Shown: piece after piece, positions 17,204 to 29,981 of the stretch | Position numbering within the stretch: the first letter of the stretch is position 1 | Layout: each line of letters starts with the position of its first letter | NCBI GenBank assembly: GCA_023423975.1 | Contig: JAFAEO010000001.1 | Location: 310,001 to 374,000 of the forward strand | DNA from: Pseudomonadota bacterium | GTDB lineage: Bacteria > Pseudomonadota > Gammaproteobacteria > Burkholderiales > Burkholderiaceae_B | DNA length: 64,000 bases | Direction of reading: 5' to 3' | Notes under the pieces: model-generated | Databases searched by the model: none | What the model saw: the letters and a program-made list of their open reading frames with translations, nothing else | Told to the model about the DNA's origin: nothing | Position numbers and translations under genes: made by a program

Positions 17204-17842
17204 TTATTTAACCGCGTACAGGTACAGCTCTACACGACGGTTCTGGGCGCGGCCCTGTGCGGTCGCATTGTCTGCGATCGGATCATTGGGGCCACGGCCT
17301 TCAATGCTCATGCGGCTGGCATTAACGCCTTTGCCGCCCAGGTAATTCACCACGCTTTGCGCGCGATTCACAGAAAGTTGTTGGTTGAATGCCATTTTGC
17401 CGGTGCTGTCCGTATGACCAACAGATTTCAGACGCAATTGCTGGCTTTCATTCATTGATTGGGCCAGGGCATCAAGTACAGGGAACAGCGCAGGTTTCAG
17501 ATCATACTTCGCCGTATCGAAGGTTGCGCCTTCAGGGATATTGACTTTGAGGCTGCCATCTGGCATTTTGGTGGTGGAAATGCCCAGCTCTTTGCCGCCG
17601 GCATCGTTCACGCGACCTACGATGCGATCCCAGTTATAGCCAACAATGGCGCCACCGATAGCGCCAATACCGGCACCGATACCCGCGCTTTTGGAAGAAT
17701 CTCCTATCAGCGCGCCCAGACCGGCACCCAATGCGGCACCAACGCCAGTGCCTGCTGCCGTATTGCCGCCTTGCGTAGCACATCCGGCCAGCAGTGCGCC
17801 AGCTACCAGCACTGCCGCAATTCGAGTTTGACGAATAATCAT
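17204..17842 (-). CDS. OmpA-family lipoprotein with glycine zipper (YiaD-like)
   Basis: A 212-residue outer-membrane lipoprotein. The signal ends in the lipobox LLAGC (Cys21). A glycine-rich zipper (GVGAALGAGLGALIGDSS..., residues about 33-70) can insert in a membrane, and the C-terminal OmpA-like domain (about 95-210) binds peptidoglycan, with the motifs GHTDSTG and NQQLSVNRAQSVVNYL and the Arg of GRGPNDPI. This organisation is that of YiaD and related envelope-stabilising proteins. GGAG precedes the ATG. It is monocistronic between a terminator and a 229-bp region without genes. Confidence 0.92.
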   Translation of the reverse strand: MIIRQTRIAAVLVAGALLAGCATQGGNTAAGTGVGAALGAGLGALIGDSSKSAGIGAGIGAIGGAIVGYNWDRIVGRVNDAGGKELGISTTKMPDGSLKVNIPEGATFDTAKYDLKPALFPVLDALAQSMNESQQLRLKSVGHTDSTGKMAFNQQLSVNRAQSVVNYLGGKGVNASRMSIEGRGPNDPIADNATAQGRAQNRRVELYLYAVK

Positions 17843-18071
17843 TGACTTCTCCTTATTGGATTTGTTTGCTGTACTAAAAAATCTGAATAACCAGGTTGAA
17901 AATCAGCCACACCACATTTCCAGAGCCACATTCGTGCCGGACCACAGCCCGGTGAATGCTGTCTTATGACAGTCACAATTATCACGGCCGGTCCCGGCAA
18001 CGGGCCTGAAAAACCATGACAACCTTGATGGTGTCAATACAATAACCGAGCAATCGCCAAAGCGCAAGCAA

Positions 18072-18890
18072 TCATCGAAACGTCGTTATATCCGGGCAAA
18101 CCCCTTGATGCAGCAGTATGACCAGCTTGCAATCGGGCTGGGTGGCCAGACGAAATGTGATCTGTTCGAATTGCCGGATACCCAATTGCGGGTGATTGAA
18201 TTCCCTTAAGCCGCCTTCGCGCTCGACAACCACCTGGCGTGCCCACCAATGGCTGAACACAGCACTACCGACCAGCAGATCATCAATCAGACTGGAGGTC
18301 TCCCCGTCATCCAGATAGGCGCCGATATCTGCGCGAAACTCTGCCACCACCCGGTTGGCGCGCGTTTCCCAGTCCACGACAATGTCTGGCGCCTGTGCAT
18401 CCAGGAAAATAAAACGCAACAGATTGGGCTGCGCCTGTGCACTCATCCATCCGGCAAACACCTGGTCCAGCGCAGCGTTAAACGCCAGCACATCCCAGTG
18501 CCGGTCCAGAATATACGCCGGCGCATTGATACTATCGACGCAGGCCTGCAACGAAGCCGTCGGCGCCGAAACGACAGCGCTGTCATGATCCGGGTCACTA
18601 ACATCGGCCAGTTCAAACAAATAGGCACGCTCCGCCCTGGTCATTTGCAATACGGTAGCAAGCCGCGCCCAAACAGTGGCCGACACAGACACATCGCGCC
18701 CCTGTTCAATCCAGGTATACCAGGTAACGCTGATATCACAAAGCTGGGCCACTTCTTCGCGACGCAGGCCGGGGGTGCGGCGACGCTGGCCACCGGCAAT
18801 CCCGGCCTGTTGCGGTGTTACGCGATCACGAACGCTGCGTACAAATGCACCCAGTGCCTGCTTGCGAAATGCTCCATGTTTGTCGGCCAT
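18072..18890 (-). CDS. XRE-type regulator with MmyB-like ligand domain
   Basis: A 272-residue transcription factor. The N-terminal helix-turn-helix (about residues 10-80) contains RTPGLRREEVAQLCDISVTW and YTWIEQGRDVSVSATVWARL. The C-terminal part (about 105-270) matches MmyB-like PAS-type domains: INAPAYILDRHWDVLAFNAA and LLRFIFLDAQAPDIVVDWE. In Streptomyces MmyB this domain binds a fatty acid or similar ligand; in proteobacteria such regulators usually control neighbouring oxidoreductases. Here the downstream and upstream neighbours (OmpA lipoprotein, metH) are not obvious targets, so its regulon is unknown. It lies 35 bp after metH on the same strand. Confidence 0.9.
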   Translation of the reverse strand: MADKHGAFRKQALGAFVRSVRDRVTPQQAGIAGGQRRRTPGLRREEVAQLCDISVTWYTWIEQGRDVSVSATVWARLATVLQMTRAERAYLFELADVSDPDHDSAVVSAPTASLQACVDSINAPAYILDRHWDVLAFNAALDQVFAGWMSAQAQPNLLRFIFLDAQAPDIVVDWETRANRVVAEFRADIGAYLDDGETSSLIDDLLVGSAVFSHWWARQVVVEREGGLREFNHPQLGIRQFEQITFRLATQPDCKLVILLHQGVCPDITTFR

Positions 18891-18925
18891 ACCACTCCTG
18901 CCTGGTGATGCGTTCAGCGCTGCGC

Positions 18926-22702
<3,777 letters not shown>

Positions 22703-22865
22703 GTTCAGACTCGATCTAATTAGTTGAATTTAATGCAAAATTGTAGCGGATTTGCAACCGCTCTACCGGCAAACCCCTGCAAATGGCTGGCAAATAGCCG
22801 CTGCAAGCCATTCAAATGGCCTGGCAACTGTCATGATCTGTACCAATCAATTACAATCGCGCATT

Positions 22866-23030
22866 CAGGGTGCATTCACCGTGCAGTGCATGGGGTGAAT
22901 GGTAAACGGGAAACAGAACGTGCAAGATGGCGCGCCAACCTGTGCTGCCCCCGCAACGGTAATCAGGCCTTCGGCCTGCAGCCCGACATCGGCCCTGAAC
23001 CTGCCGCTGCTCTGCTTATCCAGACAGTAT
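22866..23030 (+). ncRNA. Cobalamin riboswitch
   Basis: The leader of the receptor gene holds the B12 box GCTGCCCCCGCAACGGTAAT (about 22944-22963), preceded by GGGAAAC (about 22909) and followed by a hairpin (GGCCTTCGGCC) and the closing CCTGAACCTGCC element near 23000. These are the conserved parts of the adenosylcobalamin aptamer. A -10 like TACAAT at 22852-22857 lies just upstream. The riboswitch should shut off the receptor gene when cobalamin is plentiful, in this context probably by blocking translation. Outer boundaries are approximate. Confidence 0.9.
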
Positions 23031-23079
23031 TTATTCGAACCAGATGTGCGGGGTCGCGCATCTTTACCGGTGTACCCAT

Positions 23080-24954
23080 ATGAAGTTCTCTCTTACCCCC
23101 ATGGCGCTTGCCCTGGCGGTGCTGCCTGCAACCGTCGTGGCGCAAACCACCACCACTGTTTCCCCTGATACGCCAGTCGCCCGTCTTGAAACCATTGTTG
23201 CTACGCCGGCACGCGCCAACCAAACGCTTGCCGATGTGTACGGCGATGTCAGCGTTATCACAAGCGAAACGTTGCGCAATGCAGGAGCCACATCCCTGAC
23301 CGAACTGCTTGCCCGCCAGCCGCAAATACAAACCTATCAACTCGGTGGCCCGCAAACGCTGTCCGGGCTGTTCGTGCGTGGCGCCGGCCCCCAGCAGACG
23401 CTGGTGATGGTCGATGGCCAGCGCATCAATGACCCGGCAACCGGCAGTACCTACCTGAGCGCCATGGATCCAGCCACCATCGAACGGGTAGAGATTGTGC
23501 GCGGCGCAGCCAGCAGCCTCTATGGCTCTGATGCCATGGGCGGGGTGATCAACATTATTACGCGCAGCGATGGCCAGGACAAACCACTGAGCGTGTTCGG
23601 CAATATTGGCGTGGGTACCCATAGCCTGTTCAAGGCCAGCGTGGGTGTCTCCGGCGCCAGCAACGGCTGGGACTATCGCCTGGCGGGCAGCTATGCCAGC
23701 AGCGATGGCTTTAATGCCACCCGGGAAAAACTGGGCGCATTAACCTACAACCGGGATCGGGACGGCTATGAGCAGGCCTCGTTATCCGGTGCACTGGGCT
23801 ACACCTGGAAACCTGGCAACCGCCTGGGTATTTCTTTCTATAATGGCTACACCCATGGCGACTTCGATAGCGGCGCCTACGACACCAATACCTTTGGCAT
23901 CATGCGCCAGCAATCGGTCGCCGTTACCAGCAATAACCAGCTCACAGACTGGTGGGAAAGCGTCCTGCAGGTCAGCGTGAACCGTAATGTGTACGACTCG
24001 CGCGCCTCATATGGCGATTCGGTGCTCGGCAGCATACAGCGCACCTACTCCTGGCAGAACAATTTCTCTATCAACCAGCAGAACAAACTGTCACTGGTGC
24101 TGGAACGCAAAGATGAAAGCATCTTTGGCACCACCACCTACGAACAGGACAAACGTCATACCAACGCAGTCGGGCTGATTTATCGCGGCGACTTCAATCG
24201 TCATCACATCCAGGCCAGCCTGCGCAACGACAATGTCTCCGGCTATGACAGCAAAACCACAGGCAGCCTGGGCTACGATTTCGATATCACGCCAGAATGG
24301 TCGGTCGGACTGGCGGGCAATACCGGCTATCGCGTGCCCACCTTCGCTGATCTGTACACCCCGCTGAGCTTTGGCTATCAGGGCAATCCAAATCTGAAGC
24401 CTGAAACCTCACGCAACATTGAGTTGCGCACCGCGTGGCGTACCGAGTCCAGCACCTTGTCGGTCAATGCCTGGCAGACCCGCTATCGCGATCTGATCAA
24501 TGGCTACGTCTGTGACGAGATGTTCAACTGCACCGCCGAAAACGTCGACAGGGCCAAGGTTCGCGGCGTTTCCATCAATGCCGAGCACCGTTTTGACAAT
24601 ACGCGCATCTATGCAGGCGCAGATCTCATGAACCCGAAAGATGATGAGAGCGGCAAGCGGCTGATCCGTCGCGCCAAACAAGTCTATCGAATCGGAGCCA
24701 GCCATACTTTCGGTCGGGCGACTGTGGGGGCAGATTTCACTCACACCGGCGCGCGCTACGACGACAAGCAAAATACAGAGGCAAAACGACTGGGCAGCTA
24801 TGGTGTGCTGAACCTGCATGCCAGCTATGCCTTCAGCAAGAACCTGGAAGCCCAGGTGTATTGGAACAACGCGTTGAACAAGAAATATGAAACTTCATAT
24901 GGCTACAACTCGGCCGGTTCCAATGTCTTTTTGAATCTTGCATTCCGGATGTAA
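23080..24954 (+). CDS. btuB: TonB-dependent vitamin B12 receptor BtuB
   Basis: A 624-residue outer-membrane receptor. Signal peptide about 1-22 (ending TVVA), TonB-box region near ARLETIVATPARA, plug domain about 40-150 (VITSETLRNAGATSLTELL, SSLYGSDAMGGVINIITR) and a 22-strand barrel ending in the aromatic FLNLAFRM. The riboswitch immediately upstream identifies the ligand class as cobalamin. The ATG at 23080 is chosen because a proper signal peptide follows; an in-frame ATG at 23044 has no such start. The ribosome site is weak, in keeping with riboswitch control of translation. The next gene, a BtuF-like protein, starts 3 bases after the stop. Confidence 0.94.
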   Translation: MKFSLTPMALALAVLPATVVAQTTTTVSPDTPVARLETIVATPARANQTLADVYGDVSVITSETLRNAGATSLTELLARQPQIQTYQLGGPQTLSGLFVRGAGPQQTLVMVDGQRINDPATGSTYLSAMDPATIERVEIVRGAASSLYGSDAMGGVINIITRSDGQDKPLSVFGNIGVGTHSLFKASVGVSGASNGWDYRLAGSYASSDGFNATREKLGALTYNRDRDGYEQASLSGALGYTWKPGNRLGISFYNGYTHGDFDSGAYDTNTFGIMRQQSVAVTSNNQLTDWWESVLQVSVNRNVYDSRASYGDSVLGSIQRTYSWQNNFSINQQNKLSLVLERKDESIFGTTTYEQDKRHTNAVGLIYRGDFNRHHIQASLRNDNVSGYDSKTTGSLGYDFDITPEWSVGLAGNTGYRVPTFADLYTPLSFGYQGNPNLKPETSRNIELRTAWRTESSTLSVNAWQTRYRDLINGYVCDEMFNCTAENVDRAKVRGVSINAEHRFDNTRIYAGADLMNPKDDESGKRLIRRAKQVYRIGASHTFGRATVGADFTHTGARYDDKQNTEAKRLGSYGVLNLHASYAFSKNLEAQVYWNNALNKKYETSYGYNSAGSNVFLNLAFRM

Positions 24955-24957
24955 ACC

Positions 24958-25863
24958 ATGGCCTGCCGCAAGCGCCCCTCTTTTCTGTCTATGACAGTTG
25001 CAATAACAGGAACAGTGCTTGCGGCACTTTTGTGCTCGTTCGCCCTGGCAGCGCCTGCGGCAAAGACGATAGAAAAAAATGCGGTCAGTTTATCGCCGCA
25101 TCTGACAGAGCTTGTCTATGCTGCGGGTGCCGGCGACCATCTGCTGGGCGCTTCCGAACACAGTAACTATCCGCCTGCTGTCGGCGCCTTGCCTAAGGTG
25201 GGCAGTGGCGTGACCCCCAATGTGGAACGGATCGCGCTTCTGCAGCCGGATGTCATTCTGGCCTGGGGCTATAAAAACAGCAAGGACCTGTACCCGGCCT
25301 TGCGCAAGCTGAATATACCCGTGCATTATCAGGCGCCGGCCAGCCTGGACCGCATCATTGACGATATTGAAGAACTGGGCGCGCTGTTCGGCACCCAGGC
25401 CGCCGCTGGCGCCACCACGCAGGAGCTACGGGAAATACTGAGAACCACGCGCCAGCGCTACCAGCATGCAGCAAAGGTAAAAACCTTCGTTCTGGTCAGC
25501 CAGGAGCCGCTCTATACGCTAGGCGCAGGTTCGTTTGTTATTGATGCCCTGCACGCCTGCGGTGCTGAGTCGGCCTTTGAAACCCTGTCGGCGCCAGCGC
25601 CGATAGTTAGCCGGGAACAACTGCTGCTTGCCCATCCGCAGGCCGTTCTCTTTGCCGCACAAAACATCGCCAGGGAAAGCCAGGCCGTTGCCCGCTATTT
25701 TTCTTCCACGGGCATTAAGTTACAGGCCAACCAACTGCTGGGCATGGATCCGGATATTATCTTTCGCCCTGCCGACAGGCTGATCCGCAAGCTGCCAGAG
25801 TTATGCAGCAATATTGATCAGATCAGGCGTCGCCTTGCTCCAGTTGCTTCTGGATCGCCTTAG
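24958..25863 (+). CDS. btuF: Periplasmic cobalamin-binding protein, BtuF-like
   Basis: A 301-residue protein with a signal sequence (about 1-33, ending ALAAPA) and a class III metal/cobalamin-binding fold: NAVSLSPHLTELVYAAGAGDHLLGAS, then LQPDVILAWGYKN and a C-terminal lobe with LLAHPQAVLFAAQN. BtuF hands B12 from BtuB to the BtuCD ABC transporter. It follows btuB by three bases and shares its riboswitch, supporting the role. No btuC or btuD lies next to it. Its 3' end overlaps the convergent oxidoreductase gene by 41 bases. Confidence 0.88.
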   Translation: MACRKRPSFLSMTVAITGTVLAALLCSFALAAPAAKTIEKNAVSLSPHLTELVYAAGAGDHLLGASEHSNYPPAVGALPKVGSGVTPNVERIALLQPDVILAWGYKNSKDLYPALRKLNIPVHYQAPASLDRIIDDIEELGALFGTQAAAGATTQELREILRTTRQRYQHAAKVKTFVLVSQEPLYTLGAGSFVIDALHACGAESAFETLSAPAPIVSREQLLLAHPQAVLFAAQNIARESQAVARYFSSTGIKLQANQLLGMDPDIIFRPADRLIRKLPELCSNIDQIRRRLAPVASGSP

Positions 25864-26758
25864 CCGCCACCACGCCGTCTGCCATTGATGTCACCACGCA
25901 AGGATGCTGCCGATGGGTCACTTCACCGATCGCGTAAATGCCCGGCAAATTGGTTTGCGTCGTTTTAAAATCGGTACGCACATAGCCGAGTTCATCGCAA
26001 TCAAGACCCAGATCCTGCATGCCCTGCAAACGGGCGCGAAAACCATAAAGCACCAGCACGACGTCGTAGGTCCGGCCGTTCACCTGGCGGTTCACCGGGT
26101 CGAAGGTGTAGGCGCCGGTGGTGATATCCGACTCATTGAGAAACTTCATCCAATGGCGCTGGCAGCGTAGCGTGCGCGCATAGATGTGCACAGACTTGGC
26201 GCCCCGTTCTTTCAGAAACAGGGCGTTTTCAAAGGCATTGTCGCCCCCGCCCAGAATGGCCACGTCCTTGAGGGCAAATTCGTAATTGGCTACATGCTTG
26301 CCGGGTCCGACAAGTACGTCATCATAGTGATCATGCTCCCACTCCGGCGGTTTCCTGGGTTCTACCCCGCTTGCAATAACGACATAGCGTGCATGCAACG
26401 GCAGGTCTGCGCCGAAATACACCTTGAATTGCCCCTTGTCGCCCTGGCCTGCCTGCTCGCGTTCGATACGCGTCACATGCGAATTGAGCAGCACCGGCAC
26501 GCGGGCGCTGTCCAGGCTCAGTTTGATTTTGGCGGCCACTTCTTCGCCCGTCAATCCGGGTGCCGTCACATTCCAGGTATCCTCGAACGGATTGCTGGCA
26601 CTTAAGCCACCGGCGCGTCCGCTGGATTCGATGATCAGGGGAGAAAACCCCATATGGGCCAGCCACACCGCACAGGACGCACCCGCCGGGCCTGCGCCAA
26701 TCACAATGGCATCATAGACAGCCTGCTGCATTTTTGGGAAAAATCCTCGTTTAATCAT
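25823..26758 (-). CDS. NAD(P)/FAD-dependent oxidoreductase of thioredoxin-reductase fold
   Basis: A 311-residue flavoprotein. GAGPAGASCAVWLAHMGFSP near the N terminus binds FAD, ILGGGDNAFENALFL in the middle is the NAD(P)H motif, and the C-terminal block IYAIGEVTHRQHPCVVTSMA completes the FAD site. The overall shape is that of thioredoxin reductase, but there is no CxxC redox pair, so it is more like ferredoxin-NADP reductase or other non-disulfide members. Two starts are possible (26758, 26731). Its end overlaps the btuF end on the other strand by 41 bases; a link to B12 reduction is only speculative. Confidence 0.85.
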   Translation of the reverse strand: MIKRGFFPKMQQAVYDAIVIGAGPAGASCAVWLAHMGFSPLIIESSGRAGGLSASNPFEDTWNVTAPGLTGEEVAAKIKLSLDSARVPVLLNSHVTRIEREQAGQGDKGQFKVYFGADLPLHARYVVIASGVEPRKPPEWEHDHYDDVLVGPGKHVANYEFALKDVAILGGGDNAFENALFLKERGAKSVHIYARTLRCQRHWMKFLNESDITTGAYTFDPVNRQVNGRTYDVVLVLYGFRARLQGMQDLGLDCDELGYVRTDFKTTQTNLPGIYAIGEVTHRQHPCVVTSMADGVVAAKAIQKQLEQGDA

Positions 26759-26867
26759 GAATTTATCTAAACAAAGCTTATTGTACCCCCGGCTGCTACC
26801 CTAAAACACTACAATAGCATCCTGAATAAAAACCGGACTTTTCCGGCGCCTCTTTTACCGATTTCAC

Positions 26868-27227
26868 ATGACCACTCGCCGTATCTTTTTCACCCGGCTC
26901 GCGCTGGATGCCCGCATTGGCATCCTGGAGCACGAACTGCGCGCCACCCAGCCCCTGCATATTGATGCCGATATCGACATGCGCGTTGACCAGCAGGTCA
27001 ATGACCATGATATTCGCAGCGTACTGGACTACCGCAAGCTGCGCGAAGCGATTATCGAAGAATGCACGCGCGCGCATGTTCATCTGGTGGAAACACTGGG
27101 CGACATGGTTATACAGCGCATTCTGAATGATTTCCCCGAGGTTTTCCGAGTACGCCTGCGTCTCGGCAAACCCCTGGCTTTCTCCGATTGCGCCGCCGTT
27201 GGCATCGAAGTTGAAGCGACCCGCTAG
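26868..27227 (+). CDS. folB: Dihydroneopterin aldolase
   Basis: A 119-residue enzyme of folate synthesis that splits dihydroneopterin to 6-hydroxymethyl-dihydropterin and glycolaldehyde. The family blocks are RLALDARIGILEHELRATQP at the N terminus, the DYRKLREAI segment and the conserved Glu in HLVETLGDMV. Length fits FolB. It is followed by ttcA 45 bp downstream on the same strand and probably co-transcribed; no other folate gene is in the window. Confidence 0.9.
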   Translation: MTTRRIFFTRLALDARIGILEHELRATQPLHIDADIDMRVDQQVNDHDIRSVLDYRKLREAIIEECTRAHVHLVETLGDMVIQRILNDFPEVFRVRLRLGKPLAFSDCAAVGIEVEATR

Positions 27228-27272
27228 CAACACGCTGCCCTTTCCTATTTTGGACTTGAACACGTCACCATC

Positions 27273-28304
27273 ATGACTTCTGCCGCCCACTCCAGCCATC
27301 AGGCTGCCCTGAAACAGCGCCAGCACGACAACAAGCTGACCAAACGCATCATGCGCGAAGCGGGTACCGCGATCGTCGATTACAACATGATCGAAGACGG
27401 CGACAAAGTGATGGTCTGCCTCTCGGGCGGCAAAGACTCGTACAGCATGCTGGATATCCTGCTGGCACTGCAAAAACGCGCGCCCATTCATTTCGATATT
27501 GTCGCGGTAAATCTGGATCAGAAGCAGCCCGGCTTTCCTGCCCATGTCCTACCAGATTATCTGACCAAGCTGGGTGTGCCGTTTCATATCGAAAACCAGG
27601 ATACCTATTCAATTGTCAAACGCCTGATTCCGGAAGGCAAGACAACCTGTTCGCTGTGCTCCCGCCTGCGCCGCGGCATTCTGTATCGCGTCGCCGCCGA
27701 ACTGGGCGCCACCAAGATTGCGCTGGGCCACCACCGCGATGATATTCTGGCCACCTTTTTCCTGAATTTGTTCTACGCGGCAAAACTCAAATCCATGCCG
27801 CCGAAGCTGGTTTCCGATGACGGCCGACATACCGTGATCCGCCCGCTTGCCTATATTGCGGAAAAGGACCTGATTGCCTATTCCGAACTCAAGCAGTTCC
27901 CCATCATTCCCTGCAATCTTTGCGGTTCCCAGGAAAACCTGAAACGCCAGGAAGTGGGCCGCATGATTGCTGCGTGGGAAAAGGAAAGCCCCAAAAAAGT
28001 CTGGAACACCTTCAAGGCATTGTCGGCGATTACCCCGTCGCACCTGATGGACCGCAACCTGTTTGACTTTGCCGGCCTGCGGCCGACCGGCGTTGCCGAT
28101 GAAAACGGCGACAAGGCCTTCGATGCCGACACCTTTGCCGATACCGCCGACACCACCGCTGGCGCAGGCTTTGCGCAAGCGAATGACGATCATGACGATG
28201 CTCATGACCACCCGTCCACCCAAAGCGCCAACGCACAAGCGGCAGGCACCCTCACTTCCGGGAACCCATCGCGCGCGCGCACGATCCGCATTCAATCATT
28301 GTGA
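27273..28304 (+). CDS. ttcA: tRNA 2-thiocytidine biosynthesis protein TtcA
   Basis: A 343-residue enzyme that thiolates C32 in some tRNAs. The PP-loop SGGKDS is at residues 51-56, and the cysteines that hold the Fe-S cluster and sulfur are at CSLC (126, 129) and CNLC (214, 217). The catalytic core ends near residue 280. An extra tail of about 55 residues rich in Asp, Ala, Thr and His follows and is not part of the usual fold. It lies between folB and queF on the same strand; with queF it makes a small tRNA-modification group. Confidence 0.95.
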   Translation: MTSAAHSSHQAALKQRQHDNKLTKRIMREAGTAIVDYNMIEDGDKVMVCLSGGKDSYSMLDILLALQKRAPIHFDIVAVNLDQKQPGFPAHVLPDYLTKLGVPFHIENQDTYSIVKRLIPEGKTTCSLCSRLRRGILYRVAAELGATKIALGHHRDDILATFFLNLFYAAKLKSMPPKLVSDDGRHTVIRPLAYIAEKDLIAYSELKQFPIIPCNLCGSQENLKRQEVGRMIAAWEKESPKKVWNTFKALSAITPSHLMDRNLFDFAGLRPTGVADENGDKAFDADTFADTADTTAGAGFAQANDDHDDAHDHPSTQSANAQAAGTLTSGNPSRARTIRIQSL

Positions 28305-28312
28305 GGCATTCC

Positions 28313-29143
28313 ATGTCCGACTCGACTTTGCTGCACGCACCACTGGGCAAAGAAACCCAGTATCCCGAACACTATGATCCGTCGTTGCTGTTTCCTATTG
28401 CCCGCGATGCCGGACGTGCGCGTCTTAATATGCAGCCGCACCCGGCCTGGTACGGCGCCGATATCTGGAACGCCTATGAACTATCCTGGCTGGATCCCAA
28501 AGGCAAACCGCAAGTGGCCCTGGCCCGTTTTTGCTTTCCCGCCAGCAGCACCCACATTATCGAATCCAAGTCGTTCAAACTGTATCTGAACTCATTCAAC
28601 CAGACCACCATGTCCAACAGCGATGCCGTTCTGGCGCGCATGCAGCAGGACCTGAGCGCCGCCGCCGGCGCCCCGGTCAGCGTCACGCTGTTTGCGCCGG
28701 CCGACTTTGCAAACCAGACCCTGGGCGAGCTTGAAGGCACCCTGCTGGACACACTGGATATCGAGATCGGCACCTATGCGCCGGACGCAGGCCTGCTACA
28801 GGCTGACGCCACGCAATCCAGACACGAGACGCTGCACACGAATCTGCTCAAGTCCAACTGTCCGGTCACCGGTCAGCCAGACTGGGGCAGCCTTCAAATC
28901 GAATACACCGGCGCCGCCATCGATCACGCTTCTTTGCTCCGGTATATTGTGTCCTATCGGGGACATAACGGGTTTCATGAACAATGTGCAGAGCAGATTT
29001 TCTGCGATATCATGCGTACCTGCGCGCCAGAAACCCTGACCGTCTATGCCCGCTACACGCGCCGTGGCGGCCTGGATATCAACCCCTGGCGCAGCACACA
29101 GCCGGATTTCGTTCCCGCTGATGCCCGCAATGCGCGTCAATAA
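28313..29143 (+). CDS. queF: NADPH-dependent 7-cyano-7-deazaguanine reductase QueF
   Basis: A 276-residue enzyme of queuosine synthesis that reduces the nitrile of preQ0 to preQ1. The two-domain (YqeK-type, long) form is present: substrate motif ESKSFKLYLNS at 84-94 and the thioimide-forming Cys183 with Asp190 (SNCPVTGQPDWG). The C-terminal half contains the second tunnelling fold with HNGFHEQCAEQIF. A GTG four codons earlier is in frame, but the ATG at 28313 has GAGG at good spacing. It lies 8 bp after ttcA. Confidence 0.95.
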   Translation: MSDSTLLHAPLGKETQYPEHYDPSLLFPIARDAGRARLNMQPHPAWYGADIWNAYELSWLDPKGKPQVALARFCFPASSTHIIESKSFKLYLNSFNQTTMSNSDAVLARMQQDLSAAAGAPVSVTLFAPADFANQTLGELEGTLLDTLDIEIGTYAPDAGLLQADATQSRHETLHTNLLKSNCPVTGQPDWGSLQIEYTGAAIDHASLLRYIVSYRGHNGFHEQCAEQIFCDIMRTCAPETLTVYARYTRRGGLDINPWRSTQPDFVPADARNARQ

Positions 29144-29173
29144 CCTCACACTCCACAAAAGCTGGTCGTACTT

Positions 29174-29968
29174 ATGAAACAACCGCCCTATGTCAGCGTC
29201 GCCGCCGCGTTCAGCAAGGGAATCGCAACGCAAATGCGCCCTTCCATGCTGTTTGCCGTCATTTTGCCGTTTGTCATCGCCCTGATCACAGCCGTGATAC
29301 TGCTGGTGTTCGCCTGGGGTCCACTGGATAACTGGCTGGACAATACCGCCATGCACTGGGGCTGGTTCCAGTCGGTATCGACGCGGCTGTCCGGCTGGGG
29401 GTTTATCACCATGAGCGATTGGCTCACAGGCGTGCTGACCTTTGTGGCCCTGCTCGCGGTCAGCGGCATCGCCGGATTGGCGGCCGCAGCCATTCTGGTC
29501 ATGCCCATGGCATTGAAAGTTATCGGCGATGGCAACTACCCGGATGTGCAGAAAAAAGGCGAAAATGCCACAGTCACCAGCCTGGCCAACACGGTCAAGG
29601 TGAGTACGATTTTCGTGGTTGGCTGGCTGATTACCTTGCCGCTCTGGCTTATTCCCTTTGCCGGGATCGCACTATCATTATTCTGGGGTGCGTACGCGTT
29701 TTCGCATATGACCCGGCTGGACGCCATTGTCGAACACGCAACCCTTCAAGAGCGGGCCTACGTGCTTCGTCATTACAGTCGTGGTTTCTGGCTGATCGGG
29801 CTGATCTGCGCAGCCATTGCCCTGATCCCGTTTGCCGGCTTTGTTATGCCCGTATTTTCAATCCTGGTGTGCACCCATTATGGATTAATGGCAGTTAAAG
29901 CCGTGCGTGCGCAACAGCTGGCCGCGCCGGTAGAGAACAGCGCTGCCCAGGCCAAACGCCTGTCCTGA
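29174..29968 (+). CDS. EI24-domain integral membrane protein
   Basis: A 264-residue inner-membrane protein with about six transmembrane segments (around residues 26-48, 85-112, 142-165, 205-235). It matches the EI24/CysZ-like family (PF07264), whose CysZ members carry sulfate and whose other bacterial members are uncharacterised; the blocks MALKVIGDGNYPDVQ and WGAYAFSHMTRLDAIVEHAT are typical of the betaproteobacterial form. It is 30 bp after queF on the same strand and converges on grxD. Specific function is unknown. Confidence 0.82.
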   Translation: MKQPPYVSVAAAFSKGIATQMRPSMLFAVILPFVIALITAVILLVFAWGPLDNWLDNTAMHWGWFQSVSTRLSGWGFITMSDWLTGVLTFVALLAVSGIAGLAAAAILVMPMALKVIGDGNYPDVQKKGENATVTSLANTVKVSTIFVVGWLITLPLWLIPFAGIALSLFWGAYAFSHMTRLDAIVEHATLQERAYVLRHYSRGFWLIGLICAAIALIPFAGFVMPVFSILVCTHYGLMAVKAVRAQQLAAPVENSAAQAKRLS

Positions 29969-29981
29969 CAGCGCCGCGCGC

